From the NCBI GenBank assembly GCA_028823435.1, contig JAPKBK010000028.1, positions 1-12,154 of the forward strand: DNA of 12,154 bases, given 5' to 3'. Position numbers and translations under genes: made by a program. The DNA comes from Flavobacteriales bacterium. GTDB taxonomy: Bacteria > Bacteroidota > Bacteroidia > Flavobacteriales_D > Sanyastnellaceae. How positions within the stretch are numbered: the first letter of the stretch is position 1; every line of letters starts with the position of its first letter. Of the stretch, positions 1 to 6,516 are shown in pieces. The notes below the pieces were generated by a model that made no database searches, had not been told where the DNA came from, and was given only the letters and a program-made list of their open reading frames with translations.

Positions 1-1162
1 TTCCAGGGAAGAAGCTGAAGTTATCGTCAACGGTATCTGCATCCATGTAATACATGCCACCGAACACAACATGAACCAAACCGTTTTGGTCTACATGTAC
101 GTCTCCAGCTCCATCTGAATTAAGATACTCTTGGAATATTCCATCGCCATCAAAGTCCTCACCTTCATCCACAGGAAGCCCCATATCAATCACGTAATTA
201 TCTACAGGGAAATCAATCACAGGTGTGTACTCCCAGTTGTCTCCATTGTCCTCAGAGATCATCACAAATGTATCCATGAGGTCATTAAATACAGTAAAAG
301 CAACGACTCCGTCTCGTGCGTGTATTGCATATGTATCACCACTGAAACCGACAAAATTCGTTGTGTCTAATGCAGGGAAAGTTGACTGCTCCCAGGTCAC
401 CCCTTCGTCCAATGAACGGTAATACAAAAGCGCCCCGTCTTGCCCCTCATACAAGGCACCTCCGTTCGCTACGGGTGTCGAAACACCTATCACATGAATT
501 GTGTTGCCGTCAGGACCGCTTGTCGCGACTCTAGGCCAAAGCACGCCCAATGGACCATCCATAGGAATGCTCATTTCACTCCAAGCATCACCACTTCCTG
601 CTGTTCTAGAAGTCATTAGAAAAGGTGTGTCAATACCAGGATGAGTAATACTTAACTCTAATCCAGAACCCGTGTGAGCGATAGACGCCCATCCACAACG
701 CACACTTTCTATTCTTTCATAAGGTTGCTCTTCCCACACTTCTCCATCAAAGAAATTATATCCAGTGCCTCGATCAGGAAAAGTACCCGTTTCGAGACTC
801 ATGTTCCAACCTGCACTAATTGCACTCCCAGACCCTACGAGTCTGTCGTCAATCGCAGCATTTGATTGAAGATCGTATTGTGTTAATCCTATAATTTGTC
901 TTTGCACAACCAAAGCACGTGTTTGAATGTTTTCAAGCTGCCCTATCTTTCCTTCTTCAGAGAAAGGAACCTGTGGAACCTCTGTGAATCCGTCCATTGC
1001 TTTTGTAGGCATAAGTTTTGAGACCCTTGCTTCAACAGCCACTTGAGGAATATCACTGAGCGAAAATGAAGGAGATGTTGTCGATTCTTGTGCCAGTAAA
1101 GGAGCGTAAACTGCCACCGATAAGAGGGAAAATATAGAAAAACGAAGTATTGATTTTTTCAT
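1..1162 (-). CDS. Secreted Asp-box (BNR-like) protein, 3' end outside window
   Basis: I translated this by hand; 387 codons run from ATG at 1162 to the left edge with no stop, so the C-terminus is missing. Residues 1-24 form a signal peptide (MKKSILRFSIFSLLSVAVYA, then PLLAQ), so the protein is exported. Two good Asp-boxes (SxDxGxxW) occur: SLDEGVTW at 250-257 and SEDNGDNW at 303-310, with a degenerate one near 187-194. Such boxes are turns in beta-propeller folds of sialidase-like and other BNR proteins. A DxDxDG calcium-type loop lies at 336-341. The family suggests a multi-bladed extracellular propeller; I see no sialidase active-site pattern, so enzymatic activity is not claimed. In Bacteroidota such proteins are often type IX secretion substrates, but the sorting domain would lie off-window. 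It has its own 87-base upstream gap with a candidate promoter, so it is probably not part of the psd operon. Confidence 0.85.
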   Translation of the reverse strand, partial: MKKSILRFSIFSLLSVAVYAPLLAQESTTSPSFSLSDIPQVAVEARVSKLMPTKAMDGFTEVPQVPFSEEGKIGQLENIQTRALVVQRQIIGLTQYDLQSNAAIDDRLVGSGSAISAGWNMSLETGTFPDRGTGYNFFDGEVWEEQPYERIESVRCGWASIAHTGSGLELSITHPGIDTPFLMTSRTAGSGDAWSEMSIPMDGPLGVLWPRVATSGPDGNTIHVIGVSTPVANGGALYEGQDGALLYYRSLDEGVTWEQSTFPALDTTNFVGFSGDTYAIHARDGVVAFTVFNDLMDTFVMISEDNGDNWEYTPVIDFPVDNYVIDMGLPVDEGEDFDGDGIFQEYLNSDGAGDVHVDQNGLVHVVFGGMYYMDADTVDDNFSFFPG

Positions 1163-1193
1163 AGAATTAAGATTTGATGTGATTTATACTTGG

Positions 1194-1224
1194 CAAACTA
1201 ATACATTCTTACACCACACCGAAA
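1194..1224 (-). promoter_or_regulatory. Candidate Bacteroidota promoter for the Asp-box gene
   Basis: On the minus strand TTTC (1224-1221), 19 bases, then TTAGTTTG (1201-1194). This matches the TTTG-N19/20-TAnnTTTG consensus with one mismatch in each element. The -7 box ends 31 bases before the ATG at 1162, leaving a short leader. It lies in the only gap between psd and this gene. Chance matches are possible in AT-rich DNA. Confidence 0.4.
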
Positions 1225-1249
1225 TTTTAGAGGATTAATTCCTATGTCG

Positions 1250-1906
1250 TTAACCTTTCAAAGTCGCTATAAGTGTCTCTCTGCCTGTCACTTTATCATC
1301 AATTCCGATATGTATATCAGCGTCTAAAGGCAAGTATACGTCAATCCTGGAACCGAATTTAATGAAGCCCACTTCTTCACCCTTTACAAGGGTTTGACCT
1401 GGCTGGATGTAATAACGGATTCTTCGCGCTACTGCACCAGCGATCTGGCGAAACAACACTTCTCCTTGTGCGCTCTCAACAACAAATGTGGTTCTTTCAT
1501 TCTCTGTACTGCTCTTTGGGTGCCAAGCCACCAAATATTTTCCAGCATGATATTTGGCGTATTTCACAATGCCAGCCATCGGTGTCCATTGACAGTGAAC
1601 ATTTAAAGGGCTCATGAAAATGCTGACTTGAATTCTCTCGTCCTTAAAATACTCTGGTTCAGTCACCTTCTCAATCACCACGACTTTGCCATCACTTGGC
1701 GCTATCACATCTCCGACACCTCCAGTAGGAAATCTTTTCGGAATTCGGAAAAATTGAGCGAATAAAATGAATACGACAGAAGCGCAAAACCAGACAATCC
1801 ACAAGGCCATATCAGGCACATCGAGCGCGAACAACACTGCTGAGATTGTTGCTGAGATAACCAATACCAAGCCCAGTGGAATAAAACCTTCCCTATGTAA
1901 TGTCAT
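1250..1906 (-). CDS. psd: Phosphatidylserine decarboxylase (pyruvoyl enzyme)
   Basis: Converts phosphatidylserine to phosphatidylethanolamine at the inner membrane, the last step of PE synthesis. The protein has 218 residues, the short form of the family. Two hydrophobic segments (about 8-28 and 34-53) anchor the N-terminus. The core shows PSDG at 70-73 (D72), MSPLNVH at 98-104 (H104) and FGSR at 184-187, where G185-S186 is the expected self-cleavage site that turns Ser into the pyruvoyl group of the alpha chain; D72, H104 and S186 fit the family's Asp-His-Ser maturation triad. The start ATG overlaps the cdsA stop (ATGA), so the two are probably translationally coupled and consecutive in the pathway. 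No phosphatidylserine synthase gene is in the window. It is the last gene of the rsfS-ftsH operon; no strong terminator follows. Confidence 0.95.
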   Translation of the reverse strand: MTLHREGFIPLGLVLVISATISAVLFALDVPDMALWIVWFCASVVFILFAQFFRIPKRFPTGGVGDVIAPSDGKVVVIEKVTEPEYFKDERIQVSIFMSPLNVHCQWTPMAGIVKYAKYHAGKYLVAWHPKSSTENERTTFVVESAQGEVLFRQIAGAVARRIRYYIQPGQTLVKGEEVGFIKFGSRIDVYLPLDADIHIGIDDKVTGRETLIATLKG

Positions 1907-2514
1907 GAAATAAATGTTCTAATTATCAATACTACAGGGGCCGCAATAAGAAGCCCGTCAAACCTGTCTAAAACGCCACCATGCCCAGGCAACAAGGTGC
2001 CACTGTCTTTCACGTTGGCGCGTCTTTTAAGTGCGCTTTGGACCAAATCACCCAGGGTAGAAAGGATGCCCGTCAACACCCCGAGCAAAACACCTTCGTT
2101 ACCCATCCATAACCACCCGACAAATGCGGCACCAAGCGCTCCAATAAACGCGCCTTCCCAAGACTTGTTAGGGGATACTTTCGGAGCAAGGCCTCTTTTA
2201 ATACACTTCTTACCGAACAGCCTCCCACCCACATATGCAAATGTATCATTCGCCCAAATCCACGTTAAAAAAGCCACCACATCCCATCCCACCCAAGCTT
2301 CAAATGGACGTCCCATTGCCCACAAAGACACAACAGCAATGGTGATGAGTAAATAACCCAGTGGCGCACCTTTTAATTTCTTATATTCTTTTAACCCTTG
2401 AAGCAATACAGCGACCCACAAGATTGTGGCAGAAATCACATCAAAAGTTGTCGCACACACAACGATAGAAACAAATACAACGCCCGTTAAACTGCGCGTG
2501 ATCATTTCATTCAT
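1903..2514 (-). CDS. cdsA: Phosphatidate cytidylyltransferase (CDP-diglyceride synthase), compact form
   Basis: Makes CDP-diacylglycerol from phosphatidate and CTP in the inner membrane, the precursor of all phospholipids. The C-terminal family signature is intact at residues 160-187: S160, K163-R164, K169-D170, PGHGG 176-180 and DRFDG 183-187, which carries the metal-binding acidic residues. WANDTFAYVGG (87-97) and SPNKSWEG (114-121) are also typical. At 203 residues it is about 60-80 shorter than usual bacterial CdsA; the deficit falls between the first membrane segments (to about residue 65) and WANDTFAY, where several helices are usually found. The frame is open throughout and all known catalytic segments remain, so I treat it as functional rather than a pseudogene. 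Its ATG overlaps the stop of the DUF2007 gene, and its TGA overlaps the psd ATG. Confidence 0.92.
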   Translation of the reverse strand: MNEMITRSLTGVVFVSIVVCATTFDVISATILWVAVLLQGLKEYKKLKGAPLGYLLITIAVVSLWAMGRPFEAWVGWDVVAFLTWIWANDTFAYVGGRLFGKKCIKRGLAPKVSPNKSWEGAFIGALGAAFVGWLWMGNEGVLLGVLTGILSTLGDLVQSALKRRANVKDSGTLLPGHGGVLDRFDGLLIAAPVVLIIRTFIS

Positions 2515-2717
2515 AACTGCAAGAGTGACTGCGCCTGTTCTTTAAAACCTTTCGGCACCATAAGCTGGACGTCTATAGAAGCAAACCCGACACCCGAGTA
2601 ACTGCTGTCTTGGCGATTTAAGATGACACAAGGAACGTCAGCATCAACAAGAATCTGCTTGCGCATTTCAACTCCAGGAGCGAAAGAATCCGCATAAACA
2701 GAAACCCAACCGTCCAT
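2511..2717 (-). CDS. DUF2007 family small protein
   Basis: A 68-residue soluble protein with the pattern of DUF2007 ('putative signal transducing protein'): an N-terminal W-x-x-VYAD strand, a helix where a ligand-like segment (ILVDADVPCVILN, 22-34) follows, a Gly-rich turn SYSGVGF (39-45), a strand IDVQLMVP, and a final helix ending in LLQL. It resembles a single ferredoxin-like domain; no catalytic residues are recognised and its job is unknown. The ATG overlaps the ftsH stop by one base (TAATG) and its own stop overlaps the cdsA ATG, so it is made together with both. In many Flavobacteriia a similar small gene, or a LUD-domain gene, sits here; that recollection is from general knowledge, not checked. 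Confidence 0.8.
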   Translation of the reverse strand: MDGWVSVYADSFAPGVEMRKQILVDADVPCVILNRQDSSYSGVGFASIDVQLMVPKGFKEQAQSLLQL

Positions 2718-4822
2718 TATTCAGACTTCGGTTCATTGTCAGCTTGATCAGCTTTCGGATCTGACTTCTGATCGGCAACCTCGTCGGATGTCGAATCGGC
2801 AACCTGATCGGCTTTCGGATCTTCAACCTGGTCTGTTTCAAGGATCAACTTCACGCCCACTTCCTCTTCTTCAAAAGGTCTTGGGCCTAAAATCCGCTCC
2901 ACATCTGCCTTAAATATCACCTCATCTTTAAGAAGTGCTTCAGCCACTTCGACAAGCTTTGATTTGTTTGAAGAAAGGATCTCCTTCGCCTTAACGTAGG
3001 CCTTTTCAATAATCTTGCTTACTTCCTCATCAATGATTCGAGCTGTCGCTTCTGAATAGGGTTTGGTGAACGACGTTTCTCCACCGCTATCGTAATAGCT
3101 AATGTTTCCGATTTTCTCATTTAATCCGTAGACAGTCACCATGGCGTGCGCTTGCTTGGTAACTTTCTCCAAATCGCTTAGCGCGCCAGTAGATATTTTA
3201 CCAAACATTATTTGTTCCGCAGCCCTGCCACCTAGCGCGGCACACATCTCGTGAAAGATTTGTTCCGAGGTGGTGATTTGGCGTTCATGCGGGAGATACC
3301 ACGCAGCACCCAGACTCTTACCTCTTGGGATAATACTGACCTTCACCAGTGGGGAAGCAAACTCTAACAACCAACTTACGGTTGCGTGACCCGCTTCATG
3401 AAAAGCAATCGTCTTCTTCTCTCCAGGTGATATTACCCTTGAACGTTTCTCTAATCCACCGACAATTCTATCAATGGCCTCGTTAAAATCGGTGTGACCG
3501 ACCTCCTTTTTATCCTTTCTTGCAGCAAAAAGTGCGGCTTCATTACACACGTTTGCAATATCGGCACCACTGAAACCAGGAGTCTGCTTGGCAAGAAGGT
3601 CAATATCTATGGTTTTATCTGTTTTGATAGGCTTAAGATGAACAAGAAATATCGCTTTACGCTCATTGACATCTGGCATATCCACATAGATTTGTCTGTC
3701 AAATCGACCAGCACGCAAGAGCGCATTATCCAACACATCAGCCCGGTTTGTTGCTGCGATGATAATGACACCACTGTTTGAATCAAACCCGTCCATCTCG
3801 GTCAGCAGTTGATTCAATGTATTCTCACGTTCATCATTCGAACTGAAGTTGGCATTCTTACCTCTTGCTCTACCGATGGCGTCAATCTCATCAATAAAAA
3901 TAATTGAGGGGGCTTTTTCCTTGGCTTGCTTGAAAAGATCCCTCACGCGTGACGCACCCACACCTACAAACATCTCAACGAAATCAGAACCACTCAAACT
4001 GAAGAATGGCACCTGAGCTTCACCCGCAACAGCTTTTGCGAGCAACGTTTTCCCTGTACCTGGTGAACCTACGAGGAGCGCTCCTTTAGGTATTTTTGCG
4101 CCAAGTCTTGTGTATTTATCCGGCTTCATCAGGAAATCCACGATCTCTTCAAGTTCCTCTTTTGCCTCATCAACACCGGCAACATCATCAAAAGTGACTT
4201 GTGTATTGTCACCTTTCTGATGAAGTTTGGCCTTTGACTTTCCAATGTTAAAAATCTGATTGCCGCCTGGTCCGCCTCCACCAATACGCTTCATTATAAA
4301 CATCCAAACGACAACCATAATGACAAGGAAAAAGATCCACGAAAACATTTGCTGTCCCCACTCATTCACGGGCACGTACTTAGAGTCTATGTTATTTGAG
4401 TCTGTAAGCGCCTTATAATCGTCCGTGTAACTGTCGCCAGGAGGCATTGAAAACCAAAGATCATGTCCGGAAAACAATCCCTTCATGACGGCATTTGACT
4501 TCTCGTCATCATTTGACAATTGTCCACGGGCACTCTCAGTCAAAAACACTTTATATACGCGACCATCGTGAATGACGTGATCGACATCCCCAGACTCAAC
4601 ATGAATTTTGAAAGCAGAAAACTGAATCTCCTCCCCACCACTGTCGGAGTTGAGCAGAATCATCCCCAGAAGCAAAACACCGACCACGGCGTAGATCCAG
4701 TAAAAATTAAAGTTCTTACCTGAACCTTCTTCTCCTCCTACGTCCTCATTGGACTTCTTGGGAGTGGGCTTTCTTTTTTTAGGGCTTTCCTTGGGGCCGC
4801 TTTTTTTATCTTGCTTTTTCAT
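2717..4822 (-). CDS. ftsH: ATP-dependent zinc metalloprotease FtsH
   Basis: Membrane-anchored AAA+ protease that extracts and degrades damaged or regulatory membrane and cytosolic proteins as a hexamer. Order along 701 residues: Lys/Pro-rich cytoplasmic leader (1-38), first membrane helix (about 41-57), periplasmic domain (about 60-157), second helix (about 159-178), then AAA domain with Walker A GSPGTGKT (252-259), pore FVG (285-287), Walker B IIFIDEID (307-314) and second region of homology ending GRFDR (372-376). The protease domain carries HEAGH (475-479: zinc ligands H475 and H479, catalytic E476) and the third ligand D550. After about residue 650 there is an acidic, repetitive tail ending at 701, longer than in E. 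coli FtsH (about 650 residues). ATG overlaps the rsfS stop (ATGA), which suggests coupled translation. Confidence 0.98.
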   Translation of the reverse strand: MKKQDKKSGPKESPKKRKPTPKKSNEDVGGEEGSGKNFNFYWIYAVVGVLLLGMILLNSDSGGEEIQFSAFKIHVESGDVDHVIHDGRVYKVFLTESARGQLSNDDEKSNAVMKGLFSGHDLWFSMPPGDSYTDDYKALTDSNNIDSKYVPVNEWGQQMFSWIFFLVIMVVVWMFIMKRIGGGGPGGNQIFNIGKSKAKLHQKGDNTQVTFDDVAGVDEAKEELEEIVDFLMKPDKYTRLGAKIPKGALLVGSPGTGKTLLAKAVAGEAQVPFFSLSGSDFVEMFVGVGASRVRDLFKQAKEKAPSIIFIDEIDAIGRARGKNANFSSNDERENTLNQLLTEMDGFDSNSGVIIIAATNRADVLDNALLRAGRFDRQIYVDMPDVNERKAIFLVHLKPIKTDKTIDIDLLAKQTPGFSGADIANVCNEAALFAARKDKKEVGHTDFNEAIDRIVGGLEKRSRVISPGEKKTIAFHEAGHATVSWLLEFASPLVKVSIIPRGKSLGAAWYLPHERQITTSEQIFHEMCAALGGRAAEQIMFGKISTGALSDLEKVTKQAHAMVTVYGLNEKIGNISYYDSGGETSFTKPYSEATARIIDEEVSKIIEKAYVKAKEILSSNKSKLVEVAEALLKDEVIFKADVERILGPRPFEEEEVGVKLILETDQVEDPKADQVADSTSDEVADQKSDPKADQADNEPKSE
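2745..2822. repeat. In-frame direct repeats encoding the FtsH acidic tail
   Basis: TGATCAGCTTTCGGATCT at 2745-2762 recurs with one change at 2805-2822, exactly 60 bases (20 codons) apart. A shorter unit, ATCGGCAACCT, occurs at 2771 and 2795, 24 bases (8 codons) apart. All spacings are multiples of three, so the repeats keep the ftsH frame and encode Asp/Ala/Lys/Gln-rich motifs such as DPKADQ (668-673 and 688-693) in the C-terminal tail. Internal duplication by slippage is the likely origin. Confidence 0.85.
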
Positions 4823-5217
4823 GCTTGCTCTTCCAATGTTAATGGAGTCTCAGACTCATAGCTGCGTATCTCAGCATCTCCCCACAATTCTTCCAATGCA
4901 TAACGACTTCTTACATCTTTATGAAACACATGAACGACGACATCAAAATAATCCAAAATCGCCCACTCACCGTTTCGCAATCCTTGAACAGACATTGGTT
5001 TTTCACCGATGGATTCTTTCACGACCTTCTCAACAGAGGATGCCAATGCTGAAACCTGCGTCTGGCTATTGCCATGTGCTATTACAAAAAAAGCAGACAT
5101 TGCATTTTCTATCGTACTTAAGTCAATTATTTTAATATCATGCCCTTTGACATCATCAAGACCTTTGATGACTGCATCAAGCAGAATATTAGATGGGAGA
5201 ACAGCAGGTTTTTTCAT
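4819..5217 (-). CDS. rsfS: Ribosome silencing factor RsfS (Iojap/YbeB)
   Basis: Binds uL14 on the 50S subunit and blocks joining with 30S when nutrients are scarce. The 132-residue protein shows the family features: FFVIAHGNSQTQV (43-55), GEKP (71-74), EWAILDYFDVVVHVF (84-98) and ELWGDA (110-115). Length is normal. It is the first gene of the minus-strand operon, starts at ATG 5217, and its TGA overlaps the ftsH ATG. The divergent birA gene starts 72 bases away, and a perfect -7 match (5235-5242) lies 17 bases upstream. In many Bacteroidota rsfS and ftsH are adjacent in this order, which supports the call. Confidence 0.96.
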   Translation of the reverse strand: MKKPAVLPSNILLDAVIKGLDDVKGHDIKIIDLSTIENAMSAFFVIAHGNSQTQVSALASSVEKVVKESIGEKPMSVQGLRNGEWAILDYFDVVVHVFHKDVRSRYALEELWGDAEIRSYESETPLTLEEQA

Positions 5218-5234
5218 GAAATATTTTCAGTTGA

Positions 5235-5242
5235 CAAAGTTA
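5235..5242 (-). promoter_or_regulatory. -7 element TAACTTTG for the rsfS-ftsH-cdsA-psd operon
   Basis: The minus strand reads TAACTTTG, a perfect match to TAnnTTTG. It ends 17 bases before the rsfS ATG, so transcription would start about 10 bases ahead of the start codon. No good -33 TTTG at 19-20 bases spacing is visible, so activation may need a factor, or the match may be partly chance. Confidence 0.5.
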
Positions 5243-5243
5243 C

Positions 5244-5251
5244 TACTTTTG
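5244..5251 (+). promoter_or_regulatory. -7 element TACTTTTG for birA
   Basis: TACTTTTG matches TAnnTTTG exactly, 38 bases before the birA ATG. One base separates it from the minus-strand -7 box of rsfS; together they form the imperfect palindrome CAAAGTTACTACTTTTG. A clear -33 element at the normal distance is missing here too. Confidence 0.5.
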
Positions 5252-5289
5252 CATACGATGACAGCTTAAATCATTACACTTAATAGAAC

Positions 5290-6108
5290 ATGAATGCCAA
5301 TGTAAGTGAAATAGAGACTGAAAGAGGTTTGGTGAAACGCATAAGCTTGGTTTCCGTAGGGAGCACGAATGATTATGCCATAAATTTATTGCGTACTGAA
5401 AGCACCGATAAAGAAACCATAGTCGTTGCTGAAAGTCAGAATAAGGGGAAAGGCCAAAGGGGAAAACCGTGGATTTCATCTCCCGGCAAGGACCTATCCA
5501 TGAGTTGGATCCTAAAATCACCTCCTCAACCACCTGCTGTTTTTAATATGGCTGCAGCCTTAGGGGTCCTTGACAGTCTACGATTAATCACAGGCAACAC
5601 GGACATCTCAATAAAATGGCCAAACGACATCATTGTAATTCACAACAACGTACCAAAAAAAATATCAGGACTTCTCATTGAAAATTCGTGGAGAGGAGAC
5701 GTTTGGGCTGCTGCAATTGTCGGGATCGGTGTCAATGTCGGAAAGGAAAGCGATCCAAAACACCGTCCCGAATTTAAACTTCCAGCCACAAGTATCTTTG
5801 ACGTGATGTCAAAACACATCTCACCCTCAGCTCTCGAAGTTGTCATTCTCAATTCGCTTCAACACAGAGTGAATAACCTCACGCTTACGGGCGGCATAAA
5901 AAATACCGTGTCAGAATTTAACTCGGAACTGTTTGGCGCTCATTCAGAAAGAGTTTACACCGTCAACGAAACCGCTCACAAAGGCGTTTTACAAAAAGTA
6001 GAAGAAGATGGACGGGGGGTGTTCTCTTGGTCAAACCACGATGAAAGAAATAACACTCAAAACCCTGAGACACATTTACATTCCTCAGAAGTTATTTGGT
6101 CATGGTGA
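5290..6108 (+). CDS. birA: Biotin--[acetyl-CoA-carboxylase] ligase, no DNA-binding domain
   Basis: Activates biotin with ATP to biotinyl-AMP and joins it to the lysine of the biotin carboxyl carrier protein, needed for fatty acid synthesis. The 272-residue protein lacks the N-terminal winged helix of E. coli BirA, so it is a monofunctional (group I) ligase. Motifs: STN (25-27), adenylate loop KGKGQRGKPW (52-61), KWPND (109-113), KISGLLIE (124-131, K124 the likely catalytic Lys) and GIGVNV (145-150). In the loop the canonical GRGRRG is GKGQRG. The C-terminal SH3-like part is recognisable at KGVLQ (231-235) and ends HSSEVIWSW; between lies a polar Asn-rich stretch (249-262). The last 9 bases overlap the 3' end of the opposing SRPBCC gene. 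Confidence 0.95.
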   Translation: MNANVSEIETERGLVKRISLVSVGSTNDYAINLLRTESTDKETIVVAESQNKGKGQRGKPWISSPGKDLSMSWILKSPPQPPAVFNMAAALGVLDSLRLITGNTDISIKWPNDIIVIHNNVPKKISGLLIENSWRGDVWAAAIVGIGVNVGKESDPKHRPEFKLPATSIFDVMSKHISPSALEVVILNSLQHRVNNLTLTGGIKNTVSEFNSELFGAHSERVYTVNETAHKGVLQKVEEDGRGVFSWSNHDERNNTQNPETHLHSSEVIWSW

Positions 6109-6516
6109 GGTCGGAAACCTGTTCACCATTCCTTCAGCCATTTTTTTAAACAAGCTGTTTAATGCAGGCTCTACCATCATTCTGGTAAATGGATTTAGAT
6201 CTGCATCACTGTGAACATAACACGAAGCGCCCTCGGCATGTTCTGCGGCGATGACTTCCAAAGAAAACTTCACAGGAGAAGGAGCAACTGTATGCAGGCG
6301 CAAAATGACCCCATCAGGAAGGTTTTCTAAATCTTTTTCAAGATGAATAGAAACGCCTCCTTTTACTTTGAAAGAACATGTGTCACCTTCCGATGTGAAA
6401 TCTTTCACTTCACCTTCAGGAAGCACCTCTCCTATGATGGCGAGATTTTTTAATTCAGCTGATAAAGCTGAAACAGAGATCCCCAATACAACTTTTGGAC
6501 CTTCGAATGAAATCAT
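6100..6516 (-). CDS. SRPBCC (START-like) family protein
   Basis: A 138-residue small protein of the SRPBCC/polyketide-cyclase fold, which has a deep hydrophobic pocket. The N-terminus (ISFEGPKVVLGISVSAL, 2-18) is the opening strand and helix, and NPFTRMMVEPALN (108-120) followed by SLFKKMAEGM (121-130) is the closing helix typical of Flavobacteriia orthologues. No function or ligand is known. I start at ATG 6516, because it overlaps the pyrE stop (ATGA); the open frame extends to TTG 6540 but those 8 codons lie inside pyrE. Its TGA lies inside the 3' end of birA, which is read the other way. The protein is regularly found between pyrE and birA in this group, by recollection. Confidence 0.85.
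   Translation of the reverse strand: MISFEGPKVVLGISVSALSAELKNLAIIGEVLPEGEVKDFTSEGDTCSFKVKGGVSIHLEKDLENLPDGVILRLHTVAPSPVKFSLEVIAAEHAEGASCYVHSDADLNPFTRMMVEPALNSLFKKMAEGMVNRFPTSP

Noticed and set aside
1231..1243. Terminator hairpin AGGATTAATTCCT downstream of psd
   Set aside because: Weak AT-rich palindrome without a GC stem or U tract.
1997..2356. 119-residue plus-strand reading frame
   Set aside because: Shadow of cdsA, Pro/Thr-rich with no recognisable domain.
2745..2822. CRISPR-like or regulatory repeats
   Set aside because: Only two copies of each unit, all in phase with ftsH and without spacers; they are coding duplications.
4046..4069. FtsH Walker A with Ser (GSPGTGKT) as a defect
   Set aside because: The key Gly, Lys and Thr residues are all present; Ser at the second position is tolerated.
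4749..5135. 128-residue plus-strand reading frame
   Set aside because: Antisense to ftsH start and rsfS; composition (Leu/His/Ser-rich) is that of a shadow, and no motif is recognised.
6008..6108. Possible frameshift near the end of birA
   Set aside because: An alternative frame also gives a GHGEV-like ending, but the annotated frame closes with HSSEVIWSW, which fits the ligase C-terminus, and needs no shift.
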